A DNA stretch of 64,000 bases from Chryseobacterium sp. (GTDB taxonomy: Bacteria; Bacteroidota; Bacteroidia; Flavobacteriales; Weeksellaceae): the NCBI RefSeq assembly GCF_029240215.1, contig NZ_JARBTK010000009.1, positions 1-64,000 on the forward strand, read 5' to 3'. The notes beneath the pieces are model-generated. The model made no database searches and was not told the origin of the DNA. It saw only the letters and a program-made list of their open reading frames with translations. A program made the position numbers and the translations under genes. Below are positions 1 through 8,421 of the stretch, one piece after another (position 1 is the stretch's first letter; each line of letters starts with the position of its first letter).

Positions 1-394
1 TATTGTATGAGACTTTTTTTTGGTATCAACTTAATTGACAATATAATTTAATAGATTGAAGATGTAGGATAGACCTATAAATAAACTATCAGAAAAAAGT
101 TACTGAAGAAAGATTATCACAGAAATGTAAAGCCTTTAAGAATTGAATATTTGTTAATAACTGGTAGTTAGAAGAAACTGAAAGAAGAAAGTGTAAAAGC
201 GCCAATGAAATAAAATGTGTTTAATAAAAAAATAAGAACCAGAAAATATAGTATTTAAACCAGATCTCTGACTAACAAAGCGTATACAGTTTACCTTCCC
301 ATATTTTTTTAAACAGATTAAAAGATTCACAGCCGAAAAAGACAATCAAGAATGACAGTAATTCTATTAAAAAAATATATTTAACTAATATAAA
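1..394. other. AT-rich stretch without a supportable gene
   Basis: I see no convincing gene, tRNA or strong hairpin here. The only open frame, about 63 codons on the minus strand, is Phe/Ile/Leu-rich as expected from translating AT-rich DNA and matches no family I know. A gene truncated by the window edge cannot be excluded but nothing supports it. Confidence 0.5.
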
Positions 395-865
395 TTATGA
401 AGCTGTGGAAACTCTTCTTTTCTCTTCAAGTAAATCAAAATGAAATTTTATGTTGGCAATATTTTTCCAAGTTGCATATTTAAATAAGAAGAAACCGATA
501 AGCATTCCTAATGTATTCAAAAATATGTCATCAACATCAGCAACTCCTCTTCCTGTCATGTACTGTATTGATTCAATTATACTTATTGCGATTAGAAAAA
601 ATAGCGTGATTGGAATAAAGCCATTGAATTTCCTGATGCACAATCCCAACCAACCGAACGGACTAAATAAGAATATATTACCAAATATATTCACAACAAA
701 AGCCTGATTATCTATATTCTGATCGTTAAAAAAATGCTGTATTGTAATAAATGGCTGATGTTGAATGTATGAGATTTCAGAAGGTTCTCTTCCAGAAGCG
801 TAGAACATCATATATAATAAAACAACTGCATATAGGACAATAAATACTGCAAAATATCTTTTCAT
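395..865 (-). CDS. VanZ-like family membrane protein
   Basis: This 156-residue inner-membrane protein has hydrophobic segments near residues 5-23, 56-78, 83-98 and 115-130. The stretch NIFGNIFLFSPFG (59-71), the ESIQ at 98-101 and GRGVADVDDIFLNTLG (105-120) are the VanZ-family signature, including the conserved acidic pair before the last membrane helix. VanZ of enterococci contributes to teicoplanin resistance, but most homologues have no known role and no van genes are present here. The start is an ATG. The gene stands alone, and the C-terminal tail after residue 135 is charged and probably cytoplasmic. The family call is firm; the function is unknown. Confidence 0.85.
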   Translation of the reverse strand: MKRYFAVFIVLYAVVLLYMMFYASGREPSEISYIQHQPFITIQHFFNDQNIDNQAFVVNIFGNIFLFSPFGWLGLCIRKFNGFIPITLFFLIAISIIESIQYMTGRGVADVDDIFLNTLGMLIGFFLFKYATWKNIANIKFHFDLLEEKRRVSTAS

Positions 866-1006
866 AGGTTTCCTTTTGGGATTAGTAATTAAAAAGAGGT
901 TGAAGTGCTTATTAGTTTTTAGTATAATCTAATAACAAAAATCTTACCCTATTAGTATGGTGTTTAGAGACTTTATAATTCTTTAGGACTATTTAACATA
1001 ATATAA

Positions 1007-1032
1007 AAGCCCCACTTAAAAAAGTGAGGCTT
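1007..1032 (-). terminator. Rho-independent terminator of the carboxylase gene
   Basis: An 11-bp stem (1007-1017 with 1022-1032, one G-U pair on the minus-strand RNA) has a 4-nt loop and is followed on the minus strand by a T-rich tract. It lies 24 bp beyond the carboxylase stop codon. Confidence 0.8.
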
Positions 1033-1055
1033 GTTTTTATAAATTTGTTTATTTA

Positions 1056-2684
1056 TCACACCTGAATAACTCCAAGATTAAATTTTTCTGTAATTGGAGA
1101 GTGATCTGCAGCTTCAATTCCCATAGAAATCCATTTTCTGGTATCTATTGGGTTGATGATCGCATCGGTCCATAATCTTGATGCAGCATAAGTAGCTTCT
1201 GTCTGCTTTTGATATTTTTTTGAGATCGAGTCTAAAATTTCTTTATGGGCTTCCTCAGTAATTTCTTTTCCTTGTTTTTTTAGCGTTGATTCCTGAATCT
1301 GAGCTAAAACTTTAGCAGCCTGTGAGCCTCCCATTACCGCAAGGTCTGCCCACGGCCAAGCAACAATCAATCGTGGATCGTAAGCTTTTCCGCACATTGC
1401 ATAATTTCCCGCACCGTAAGAATTTCCTGTGATAATAGTAAACTTAGGTACAACAGAATTTGCAACTGCATTAACCATTTTTGCTCCGTCTTTGATGATT
1501 CCTCCGTGTTCTGATTTTGAGCCAACCATAAAACCTGTTACGTCTTGTAAGAAGACCAGAGGAATTTTTCTCTGATTACAATTAGCAATAAATCTTGTTG
1601 CTTTATCTGCAGAGTCCGAATAAATTACGCCACCAAACTGCATTTCACCTTTACCGCTTTTCACAAGTTTTCGTTGATTGGCAACAATTCCTACAGACCA
1701 GCCGTCAACTCTCGCTGTGGCACAGATTATGCTTTTTCCGTAATCAGCTTTATATTCTTCAAATTCAGAATTATCGACGATACATTTTATAATTTCTAAC
1801 GTATCATACTGATCAGCACGAGAAACCGGCATGATTCCGAAAATATTATCTATTTTTTCTTTCGGTGGGAAGCTTTCAATTCTGTCGAAGCCAGCTTTTT
1901 CGTAGCTTCCGATAGATTTCATGATGTTTTTTATTCTGTTCAAAGCATCCTGGTCATCTTTAGCTTTATAATCTGTTACTCCGGAAATCGAACAGTGAGT
2001 TGTTGCACCACCCAAAGTTTCATTATCAATACTTTCACCGATGGCAGCTTTCACCAGATAGCTTCCTGCAAGAAAGATAGAACCTGTTTTATCAACGATC
2101 ATCGCTTCATCGCTCATGATTGGCAGGTAGGCTCCTCCTGCCACGCAACTCCCCATTACGGCAGAAATCTGGATGATTCCCATTGCACTCATTTTAGCAT
2201 TATTTCTAAAAATTCTTCCAAAATGTTCTTTGTCCGGGAAAATTTCGTCCTGCATCGGAAGATAAACTCCTGCTGAGTCAACAAGATAAATAATTGGAAG
2301 TTTATTTTCCATTGCAATTTCCTGAGCTCTCAGGTTTTTCTTCCCTGTTATCGGAAACCACGCACCTGCTTTCACAGAAGCGTCATTGGCAACAACCAGA
2401 CATTGTTTTCCTGAAACATAGCCCATTACTACTACAACTCCGCCACTTGGACATCCGCCGTGCTCTTCATACATTTCGTAACCTGCAAAAGCGCCAATTT
2501 CTATGGAATCTGAATCTTTGTCGAGAAGATAATCTATTCTTTCTCTCGCCGTCATTTTTCCTTCATCGCGAAGCTTTTGAAGTCTTTTTTCTCCACCGCC
2601 TTTTTTTATTTCAGAAAGTAAACGATTTATTTCAGATAATTTTAATTTGTTTTGATCTTCTCGTTTGTTGAATTCAATATCCAT
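1056..2684 (-). CDS. acyl-CoA carboxylase carboxyltransferase (beta) subunit, methylcrotonyl-CoA type
   Basis: This 542-residue protein matches the usual length of biotin-dependent carboxyltransferase beta subunits. These transfer carboxyl from carboxybiotin to an acyl-CoA, classically 3-methylcrotonyl-CoA in leucine breakdown. Crotonase-fold features are visible: MTARERIDYLLD (44-55), the oxyanion-hole segment VAGGAYLP (181-188), and in the C-terminal half FLQDVTGFMVG, GNSYGAGNYAMCG and AVMGGSQAA. The last three resemble MCC-beta more than propionyl-CoA carboxylase beta. No biotin carboxylase or biotin-carrier subunit is within the window, so the partner must be elsewhere. The substrate is inferred from motif similarity only. 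The ATG start follows a short leader, and a terminator sits just past the stop. Confidence 0.88.
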   Translation of the reverse strand: MDIEFNKREDQNKLKLSEINRLLSEIKKGGGEKRLQKLRDEGKMTARERIDYLLDKDSDSIEIGAFAGYEMYEEHGGCPSGGVVVVMGYVSGKQCLVVANDASVKAGAWFPITGKKNLRAQEIAMENKLPIIYLVDSAGVYLPMQDEIFPDKEHFGRIFRNNAKMSAMGIIQISAVMGSCVAGGAYLPIMSDEAMIVDKTGSIFLAGSYLVKAAIGESIDNETLGGATTHCSISGVTDYKAKDDQDALNRIKNIMKSIGSYEKAGFDRIESFPPKEKIDNIFGIMPVSRADQYDTLEIIKCIVDNSEFEEYKADYGKSIICATARVDGWSVGIVANQRKLVKSGKGEMQFGGVIYSDSADKATRFIANCNQRKIPLVFLQDVTGFMVGSKSEHGGIIKDGAKMVNAVANSVVPKFTIITGNSYGAGNYAMCGKAYDPRLIVAWPWADLAVMGGSQAAKVLAQIQESTLKKQGKEITEEAHKEILDSISKKYQKQTEATYAASRLWTDAIINPIDTRKWISMGIEAADHSPITEKFNLGVIQV

Positions 2685-2832
2685 GAAATTTCTATTTTAA
2701 TGTGCCTAAGATACTACTTTTATAAAAAATAATATATTACAAATTTTTATGATTCAACGCATTGAAAATCATAAAATTATGAAATATTTAACACAGTTAA
2801 GTTTTTTTATGTTTGTTTTTTTTATAATTTTA

Positions 2833-2945
2833 CATAAGAGGAAAGGAGCTGATTACTCCGTTATAAATCCTCTGTTCCTAGTTTATTTTTTTAATAGTTT
2901 ATTATTTGAAGGCCCTGAAAGTTGCATAGACTTTCAGGGTTTTTT
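2833..2945 (+). ncRNA. candidate small structured RNA with its own terminator
   Basis: Between the divergent carboxylase gene and the next plus-strand gene lies a stretch that folds in two parts. The first is a hairpin with an outer stem AGAGGA/TCCTCT (2837-2842 with 2868-2873) enclosing GGAG/CTCC (2845-2848 with 2856-2859). The second is a perfect 10-bp terminator stem with a T-run. No plus-strand gene lies upstream for this terminator to serve. An AT-rich box resembling a -7 element (TAATTTTA, 2825-2832) precedes it, but it is not a clean consensus. Identity is unknown; the open frame crossing it looks non-coding. Confidence 0.45.
2913..2945 (+). terminator. Rho-independent terminator without an upstream gene
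   Basis: A perfect 10-bp stem, CCCTGAAAGT at 2913-2922 paired with 2930-2939, has a 7-nt loop and six T residues on the plus strand. The nearest upstream gene runs the other way, so this implies an unannotated plus-strand transcript. Confidence 0.85.
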
Positions 2946-3018
2946 GATTGCTGATTTGAAGCGGTTTAAAATTCAAAGTTTAGAATATAAAATAATGACA
3001 TTTGTAAAAACGTATTTG

Positions 3019-3026
3019 TAAATTTG
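3019..3026 (+). promoter_or_regulatory. Bacteroidota -7 promoter box
   Basis: TAAATTTG matches the Bacteroidota housekeeping -7 consensus TAnnTTTG and lies 31 bp before the start of the secreted protein at 3058. Confidence 0.55.
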
Positions 3027-3057
3027 CAGGCCGGTAAAACCGTAAACTAAATTTAGT

Positions 3058-3663
3058 ATGAAATATTATCTTCTCTTTATTTTTCTAATCATAGCAAATT
3101 TTTCATTTTCACAAAATGTTCTTAAAGTCACAAACACTTACGGAAGTGAAAACGAAGAGATTCAAAATTTGTTAGACTTTGAGAATATTTATATTGAACA
3201 ACTCAATTTTGAAAGCGAAAAATTAAAGGGGAAATATTATGTTATAAACTTGGAAGAATTTAGCAATGGAAAACTTGTGAAAACTTCAACATTATTTGAT
3301 GGTTCAGAATCCGATTATTTTAAAATAGACTCAGAAAAAGAAATAGTGAAATTTTTCTTCAAATTAAGTGATAGAAAATTGAAAACTTATATAAGAGGAC
3401 AAAAGTTTGGGAGCAAAAAATCATATTTCAACTTAAGCAGTGATTCTGATCAATATGCGCTTAAAGATTTTTTTGGAAATAAGAAGGAACTTAAAATAGA
3501 TTTAACCAAGGAAAATGCAATATTTGCGATTATTACGCCAACAATTCATAAAGATGGTTCAGGTTCTTACTGCGAGGTTGCTCAATCTGAGGTTATGCCT
3601 CAGAAACTTGGTGAGCATTTTAGAATTCCGCATTACTTTTTGATTACCATTAAATTTAAGTAA
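3058..3663 (+). CDS. hypothetical secreted protein
   Basis: This 201-residue protein begins with a clear signal peptide (MKYYLLFIFLIIANFSFSQ, cleavage likely after residue 18 or 19), so it should reach the periplasm or beyond. The mature part is charged, rich in Lys, Glu and Phe, contains a single Cys near the C terminus (SYCEVAQ) and looks like a mixed alpha/beta domain. I recognise no family and no catalytic motif. It starts with ATG and opens a co-directional run with the EamA transporter and the PorV-type gene, with 42 bp to the next start. Confidence 0.7.
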   Translation: MKYYLLFIFLIIANFSFSQNVLKVTNTYGSENEEIQNLLDFENIYIEQLNFESEKLKGKYYVINLEEFSNGKLVKTSTLFDGSESDYFKIDSEKEIVKFFFKLSDRKLKTYIRGQKFGSKKSYFNLSSDSDQYALKDFFGNKKELKIDLTKENAIFAIITPTIHKDGSGSYCEVAQSEVMPQKLGEHFRIPHYFLITIKFK

Positions 3664-3705
3664 AAGCACAAATAATAAATTTTTAAAGTTTTAATTAATA
3701 TTAAA

Positions 3706-4584
3706 ATGCAAAAACTAGCACTTTTCAGATTGCACCTGATTGTTTTTTTGTGGGGATTTACTGCAATTTTGGGTAAACTTATTACCGCAAACGCACACAT
3801 TTTGGTTTTTTACCGAATGTTGTTTGCTGCGATATTTCTTTTTGTGTTCATCAGAGTTTTTAAAAAGGAAAGTATTAAAGTTTCCAAAAAGCTTTTTTTA
3901 CAGCTTTCTGCCATAGGATTTTTCATGGCGTTACATTGGTTATGCTTTTTTTATTCTATTAAAGTTTCGAATGTTTCAATTGCTTTGAGCTGCCTTTCTT
4001 TGTCTACATTGTTTGCAGCCATTTTAGAACCTCTCGTTTTTAAAAGGAAAGTAGATGTTTCAGAAGTGGTCATGGGAGTTGTGATTGTTGCATGTATTCT
4101 TCTTATTTTTAAAACAGAGTTTCAGTATAAAGAAGGTATTTTCTTTGGTATTCTTTGTGCAGTTTTTGGGACTATCTTTTCTGTTTTCAACGGAAAACTA
4201 TTTGGTAAAACCAGTCCAGGAAATATTATTTTTTACGAAATCTTCAGTGGTTGGCTTATTTTGGCTGTATTTTATTTATTATCTGGTCAAATATTTTCAA
4301 TGAATGAAATAAATTACCGAGATTTGGCGTTAATATGCTTGTTGGCAAGTGTTTTCACTGCGTTTCCAATGCTTGAATCGGTAAAGTTGATGAAATATAT
4401 TTCGCCTTTTACACTAATTTTAACAGTAAATTTAGAACCAGTCTACGGAATTATACTAGCTTTTTTTATCTTTGGAGAATCAGAACATATGAGTCAGGTA
4501 TTTTATGTGGCATCATTGGTTATGATTTTGGCAATTGTAGCAAATGCTCTGATAAAAACTAGGAAACAAAAAACAATTAACTAA
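3706..4584 (+). CDS. EamA/DMT-superfamily transporter
   Basis: This 292-residue protein has about ten hydrophobic helices arranged as two homologous EamA repeats (roughly residues 7-136 and 147-285). The first opens with LHLIVFLWGFTAILGKLI, the second with GIFFGILCAVFGTIFSVFNGKLFG. Length and topology are typical of drug/metabolite exporters, which usually move amino acids or small metabolites across the inner membrane. The substrate cannot be read from the sequence. The basic C terminus (KTRKQK) is probably cytoplasmic. Only 12 bp separate its stop from the PorV-family gene, so the two are probably co-transcribed. Confidence 0.88.
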   Translation: MQKLALFRLHLIVFLWGFTAILGKLITANAHILVFYRMLFAAIFLFVFIRVFKKESIKVSKKLFLQLSAIGFFMALHWLCFFYSIKVSNVSIALSCLSLSTLFAAILEPLVFKRKVDVSEVVMGVVIVACILLIFKTEFQYKEGIFFGILCAVFGTIFSVFNGKLFGKTSPGNIIFYEIFSGWLILAVFYLLSGQIFSMNEINYRDLALICLLASVFTAFPMLESVKLMKYISPFTLILTVNLEPVYGIILAFFIFGESEHMSQVFYVASLVMILAIVANALIKTRKQKTIN

Positions 4585-4596
4585 GCATCAATTTGC

Positions 4597-5679
4597 ATGA
4601 TGAAAAAATATCTTTTATTATTATTTTCCCTCTTATTCGGGTTTTCTCAATCACAGATTATCAGAAAATATTCCAATGAATTTTTAAATATTGGAGCCGG
4701 GGCAAGAGGTTTGGCTATGGGTGGAGCTGTGATCTCCAATCAGGACGATGTTTACTCGCCAATGTGGAATCCGGCTGGTCTGAACGGAATTAAAAAAGAC
4801 TGGCAAGGAGCAGCAATGCACGCAGAATATTTTGAATCTATTGCAAAGTACGATTATCTTGCCTACGCAAAAGTTTTGGAAGAAGGCGTTTTCGGAGTTT
4901 CAATTGTAAGACTGGGCGTTGATAATATTTTGAATACCACTCAGTTGATCGATACGGAAGGAAATATTGATTACGATAAAATTACAAAATTCTCACAGTC
5001 AGATTATGCGGGAATTATTTCTTACGCATTCAGTCCAGGGGGAAATCCAAAGCTGGATGTCGGTATTAACGCTAAAATTGTTTACAGAAATGTAGGGAAA
5101 TTTGCAAGTGGTTATGGTTTTGGTTTTGATGTTGGTGCAATTTATAAAGCAGATAACGGCTGGAAATTCGGGGGAATACTCCGTGATGCAACAACTACAG
5201 TGAATTTCTGGAGTATTAATCAAAACGAATTGTCGGCAGTGGTCAACGGTGAAGAATTCAACCCTGCACCAACCGATAAAATGGAACTGACGATGCCGAA
5301 GTTGAATGCGGGTGCAAGTAAATTATTTGAAATCAACAGTAGTTTATATGTTTTACCCGAAGCGGGAATTAATGTGGATTTTGCTAAAACAGCAGCTCTT
5401 CTCTCCACAGATTTTGCCAGTATTACTCCATATGCAGGTGCTGAATTGGGTTATCAGAAAATGATTTTTGTGAGATTAGGAGTCAATAGATTCCAGTCGA
5501 TTACTGATATTGAAGATTTAAGCAGAAAAGTTTCCTTCCAGCCGAGCGCAGGTTTAGGAATCAGATACAGAGGTCTGACTCTTGATTATGCAATCAGTAA
5601 CTCAGGAATCGGCGGATCAAATTTCTTCTCAAATTTTTTCTCTCTGAAACTGGATATGGGTGAATTTAGGAATGATTAA
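4597..5679 (+). CDS. PorV/PorQ-family outer membrane protein (PorV2-like)
   Basis: The 360-residue protein has a signal peptide (residues 1-19) and the family opening FLNIGAGARGLAMGGA (28-43) followed by SPMWNPAGL (53-61), the hallmark of FadL-like beta-barrels related to T9SS protein PorV. The remainder alternates polar and hydrophobic residues as expected of barrel strands. True PorV is a shuttle of the type IX secretion system; this shorter relative is usually called PorV2 and its exact role is less clear. It lies between a transporter and a secreted unknown, 12 and 30 bp away. The family is secure, T9SS participation is inferred. Confidence 0.85.
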   Translation: MMKKYLLLLFSLLFGFSQSQIIRKYSNEFLNIGAGARGLAMGGAVISNQDDVYSPMWNPAGLNGIKKDWQGAAMHAEYFESIAKYDYLAYAKVLEEGVFGVSIVRLGVDNILNTTQLIDTEGNIDYDKITKFSQSDYAGIISYAFSPGGNPKLDVGINAKIVYRNVGKFASGYGFGFDVGAIYKADNGWKFGGILRDATTTVNFWSINQNELSAVVNGEEFNPAPTDKMELTMPKLNAGASKLFEINSSLYVLPEAGINVDFAKTAALLSTDFASITPYAGAELGYQKMIFVRLGVNRFQSITDIEDLSRKVSFQPSAGLGIRYRGLTLDYAISNSGIGGSNFFSNFFSLKLDMGEFRND

Positions 5680-5709
5680 AAAATTAAGATTATTTTAAAA
5701 TTAATTACA

Positions 5710-6465
5710 ATGAAGAAACTTTCAACAATAATAGCAGCTCTTTGCATTACGTTTTCGTATGCGCAAAAGGTTTCCGATTATCAATATATTGCACTTCCAG
5801 AGAAATTTAGCGGATTTAAAAACGATCAATACAAAATGGATGTATTGCTTTCTAAAACATTGAAACAAAAACAGTATGTAGTTGTTTCAGGAAACAGAAG
5901 TCAATGGACGGCGGAAGCCAATTCAAATCCATGCAGCGTTTTGAATGCAGATGTAATCAACGACAGTGGTTTTTTGAGAAATAAGGTTGTTTTGGAATTT
6001 AAAGATTGCAACGGTAAAGTAATTGCAAGCCAAAAAGCGAGCACTTCGATTAAAGAATTTGAGGAAGGTTTTCAGGATGCTTTAAGACAGGCGTTGGTAA
6101 CGGTTCCGGTTTCAAGTCCGAAAGAAATTCAGATGCAAGTGGCTGGTCAGGAAGCACAATCTTCAGAACCTGTAAGAGAAGCTCCACGTCAAAATGTAGA
6201 TAATTCTTCAAATCAATCGGGAAAATATACGAATGGAAAAGTAAGTTTGCAAAAAGTTCAGATTGACGATAGTCAGTTTATTTTGGTTGAAAGTAATAGT
6301 TCTGTACCATTTGCAACTTTTAAATCGACAAGTAAAAAAGATACCTTCAAAGTAAAATTAAATTCAGGAGAATCAACCATCGGATATTATGAAAACGGAA
6401 ACATCGTGATTGAGATGCCAAAAGGCAATGATGATTATTCAAAAGAAGTTTTCATTTTAAAATAA
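5710..6465 (+). CDS. hypothetical secreted protein downstream of the PorV-type gene
   Basis: This 251-residue protein carries a signal peptide (MKKLSTIIAALCITFSYAQ, cut after about residue 18). Residues 20-135 form one probable domain with two Cys that could pair (CSVLN near 77 and DCNGK near 100). A Gln/Ser/Asn-rich linker (about 140-175) leads to a second small domain ending in many Lys/Glu. I recognise no family. It is 30 bp behind the PorV-type gene and closes that run of genes, ahead of a hairpin terminator shared with the convergent fasciclin gene. Confidence 0.7.
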   Translation: MKKLSTIIAALCITFSYAQKVSDYQYIALPEKFSGFKNDQYKMDVLLSKTLKQKQYVVVSGNRSQWTAEANSNPCSVLNADVINDSGFLRNKVVLEFKDCNGKVIASQKASTSIKEFEEGFQDALRQALVTVPVSSPKEIQMQVAGQEAQSSEPVREAPRQNVDNSSNQSGKYTNGKVSLQKVQIDDSQFILVESNSSVPFATFKSTSKKDTFKVKLNSGESTIGYYENGNIVIEMPKGNDDYSKEVFILK

Positions 6466-6471
6466 ATAAAA

Positions 6472-6500
6472 AAGCCTTATCTGTCATCCAGATAAGGCTT
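6472..6500 (-). terminator. terminator between convergent genes
   Basis: A perfect 12-bp stem (6472-6483 with 6489-6500) has a 5-nt loop. The T-rich tail is on the minus strand, serving the fasciclin gene; the hairpin may also end plus-strand transcripts from the PorV-type run. Confidence 0.85.
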
Positions 6501-6528
6501 CCTTAAAATAAACCATAAAAAACTAAAA

Positions 6529-7098
6529 CTATGGTAATAGAACAGTATCTATTACATGTATAACACCATTTGACTGATTGACATCAGCGATTGTCACTTT
6601 TGCTTTGCTACCTTTTGCGTCAGTTACATACAAATCGTTTCCTTTTGTCCAAAAAGTAAGCTGTTCTCCTTCTACTGTCTTCATCATTGCTTTTCCATTT
6701 CCTGCTTTTACTGCTGCCCAAACTTGCTTAGCACTGTATTTACCAGGAAGAACGTGATACGTTAAAATCTTTGTAAGCATTTCTTTATTTTCAGGCTTTA
6801 CCAAATTTTCAACTGTTCCTGCAGGTAATTTTGCGAAAGCTGCATCCGTTGGAGCAAATACTGTAAAAGGTCCTTTGCTTTGTAAAGTTTCCACCAAACC
6901 TGCTGCTTTTACTGCTGCAACCAATGTTGTATGATCTTTAGAATTTACTGCATTTTCTACAATATTTTTAGAAGGATACATTGGTGCTCCACCAACCATT
7001 ACCGTCTTTTCTTTCATTTTCTGAGCAGCTGCATTTCCACTTAATGCAAATGATAAAGCGACCATTCCTAAAACTGCAAATTTTGATCTTGTGTACAT
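6529..7098 (-). CDS. fasciclin (FAS1) domain protein, secreted
   Basis: This 189-residue protein has a signal peptide (residues 1-25, ending SGNAAAQ) and one FAS1 domain from about residue 50 to the end. The conserved boxes are visible: [14 protein letters not shown] (H1), [12 protein letters not shown], and [17 protein letters not shown] (H2). FAS1 proteins are exported adhesion or surface proteins. Next to it are a secreted MsrB and a divergent ECF sigma/anti-sigma pair, which resembles the mycobacterial SigK-RskA locus where the sigma factor drives fasciclin genes. The upstream region has a CGTAAAT box that could be an ECF promoter. Family call firm, regulation inferred. Confidence 0.9.
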   Translation of the reverse strand: MYTRSKFAVLGMVALSFALSGNAAAQKMKEKTVMVGGAPMYPSKNIVENAVNSKDHTTLVAAVKAAGLVETLQSKGPFTVFAPTDAAFAKLPAGTVENLVKPENKEMLTKILTYHVLPGKYSAKQVWAAVKAGNGKAMMKTVEGEQLTFWTKGNDLYVTDAKGSKAKVTIADVNQSNGVIHVIDTVLLP

Positions 7099-7155
7099 TT
7101 TTTTGATTTTTTAAATTATTATTATTTGATTTTTCTAAATTTTGTTCTTGCTTTT

Positions 7156-7184
7156 ATTTACGACAGTAACATGATTTCAGTTTT
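7156..7184 (-). promoter_or_regulatory. possible ECF-sigma promoter of the fasciclin gene
   Basis: On the minus strand AAAAC (7180-7184) is followed after 17 nt by CGTAAAT (7156-7162), resembling the AAC/CGT layout of ECF promoters. The msrB upstream region carries a related pair (AAATC, 17 nt, CGTATAT). The motif is short and AT-rich, so chance is possible. Confidence 0.3.
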
Positions 7185-7233
7185 ACGTTTTTCAAATATT
7201 TATTTTATTTAATTGAAAATCAATGTATTAAAT

Positions 7234-7758
7234 TTATTTCTTTTTCTTTTGATTAGGAACAAACTCTAAAGAAACCGAATTCATACAGAATCTTTTTCCT
7301 GTAGGTTTTGGTCCGTCATCAAAAATATGTCCCAAATGAGAATCACATCTTCCGCAAAGCACTTCGGTACGCTCCATATTGTGAGAGTTATCCTTTTTAT
7401 ATTTTACACCATCTTTTCTCAAGGGTTCATAAAAAGAAGGCCATCCACAAGTTGTAGCAAATTTTGATGTTGACAGAAATAACGCATTACCGCAAACTGC
7501 ACAGTAATAAGTTCCCTTTATATCAAATTCATAATATTTCCCTGTAAAGGCCATTTCGGTGGCTCCTTCTCTTGCAACTTGATAGAGTTCTGGTTTCAGA
7601 ATTTTCTTCCATTCTGCATTGCTTACTTTTAAGGGAGCTGTGTTTGTTTTGGAGTAATAAGGATTTTTCGCCTTAAAATTTTCTGACTGTGCTGAAATAT
7701 TTCCGAAAATCAAAATCAGGAAAAACGCGGAAAATATTTTCGTAATCGTATTTTTCAT
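7234..7758 (-). CDS. msrB: peptide-methionine (R)-S-oxide reductase, exported
   Basis: This enzyme reduces the R epimer of methionine sulfoxide in oxidised proteins. The 174-residue protein has a signal peptide (residues 1-23, ending ISAQ), so it acts in the periplasm. The MsrB fold is complete: zinc-binding CAVC (C86, C89) and CGRC (C135, C138), CGWPSF (104-109), DSHLGHIFDDGP (139-150), and the catalytic cysteine C158 in RFCMNSVSL. C104 is a possible resolving cysteine. It shares a short divergent region with the ECF sigma factor gene, suggesting joint control in envelope oxidative stress. The Lys-rich C terminus (KKKK) is slightly unusual. Confidence 0.95.
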   Translation of the reverse strand: MKNTITKIFSAFFLILIFGNISAQSENFKAKNPYYSKTNTAPLKVSNAEWKKILKPELYQVAREGATEMAFTGKYYEFDIKGTYYCAVCGNALFLSTSKFATTCGWPSFYEPLRKDGVKYKKDNSHNMERTEVLCGRCDSHLGHIFDDGPKPTGKRFCMNSVSLEFVPNQKKKK

Positions 7759-7794
7759 TTTTAATTAAATTTTATAATGATTGTTTATGAATAT

Positions 7795-7823
7795 ATATAC
7801 GAGATAAATTTTTTGAAAGATTT
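7795..7823 (-). promoter_or_regulatory. possible ECF-sigma promoter of msrB
   Basis: On the minus strand AAATC (7819-7823), 17 nt and CGTATAT (7795-7801) mirror the spacing seen upstream of the fasciclin gene. This is a weak signal in AT-rich DNA. Confidence 0.25.
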
Positions 7824-7852
7824 TTTCTGTTGTTCATTTTATTTTATTAGAT

Positions 7853-8419
7853 TTGATATGTAAAATATTCAATATTAAAACAAACTATTCGGAAGACGAA
7901 CTTATTGCTTTGCTCAGACAAAAGAGCGAATCAGGTTTCCACCACTTATATGACCATTATTCAGGGGCATTATATGGGGTGATTCTTCGGATCGTACAGT
8001 CAAAAGAATATACTGAAGAAATTATTCAGGATGTTTTTATGAAAATCTGGAATTCTATTCACCAGTATGATGCTGCAAAAGGAAGATTTTACACTTGGAT
8101 GATCAATATTGCCAGAAACACAGCAATCGATTATTTAAAATCAAAAAGTTTTCAGAACGAATTAAAAAACCAATCATTACCTGATTTCGTATATAACAAT
8201 GCGGAACTTTCAACCACCAATAATTCAGATTTTATTGGATTTAATAACGTGCTTGAAACTTTAGAATCTGATAAGCAGGAGCTCATAGATCTTGCTTATT
8301 ATCAGGGCTATACGCAGAGTGAGATATCAGAAAAACTGAACATGCCTTTGGGTACTGTAAAAACGAAAATGCGAAATGCATTGATGAAATTAAAAGATTT
8401 ATTAAAAGATTATCAATAA
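7853..8419 (+). CDS. ECF RNA polymerase sigma factor (SigK-like context)
   Basis: This sigma-70-family factor of the ECF type has 188 residues and only regions 2 and 4. Region 2 is seen in YTEEIIQDVFMKIW and YDAAKGRFYTWMINIARN (about 53-88), and region 4 in YQGYTQSEISEKLNMPLGTVKTKMRNAL (about 149-176), the helix-turn-helix for the -35 box. No in-frame ATG precedes the conserved core; the plausible start is TTG at 7853, since the ATG at 7858 is out of frame. The anti-sigma gene begins 2 bp after its stop, so they are translationally coupled. It probably controls the divergent msrB and fasciclin genes, which is inferred. Confidence 0.92.
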   Translation: MICKIFNIKTNYSEDELIALLRQKSESGFHHLYDHYSGALYGVILRIVQSKEYTEEIIQDVFMKIWNSIHQYDAAKGRFYTWMINIARNTAIDYLKSKSFQNELKNQSLPDFVYNNAELSTTNNSDFIGFNNVLETLESDKQELIDLAYYQGYTQSEISEKLNMPLGTVKTKMRNALMKLKDLLKDYQ

Positions 8420-8421
8420 AA

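Noticed and set aside
154-345. Open frame of 63 codons on the minus strand near the window start
   Set aside because: AT-rich translation dominated by Phe, Leu and Ile, with no family, no ribosome signal and no promoter box.
2749-3021. 90-codon plus-strand frame before the secreted protein at 3058
   Set aside because: It runs through the perfect terminator hairpin and the nested stem, and its composition is not protein-like; an RNA explains the region better.
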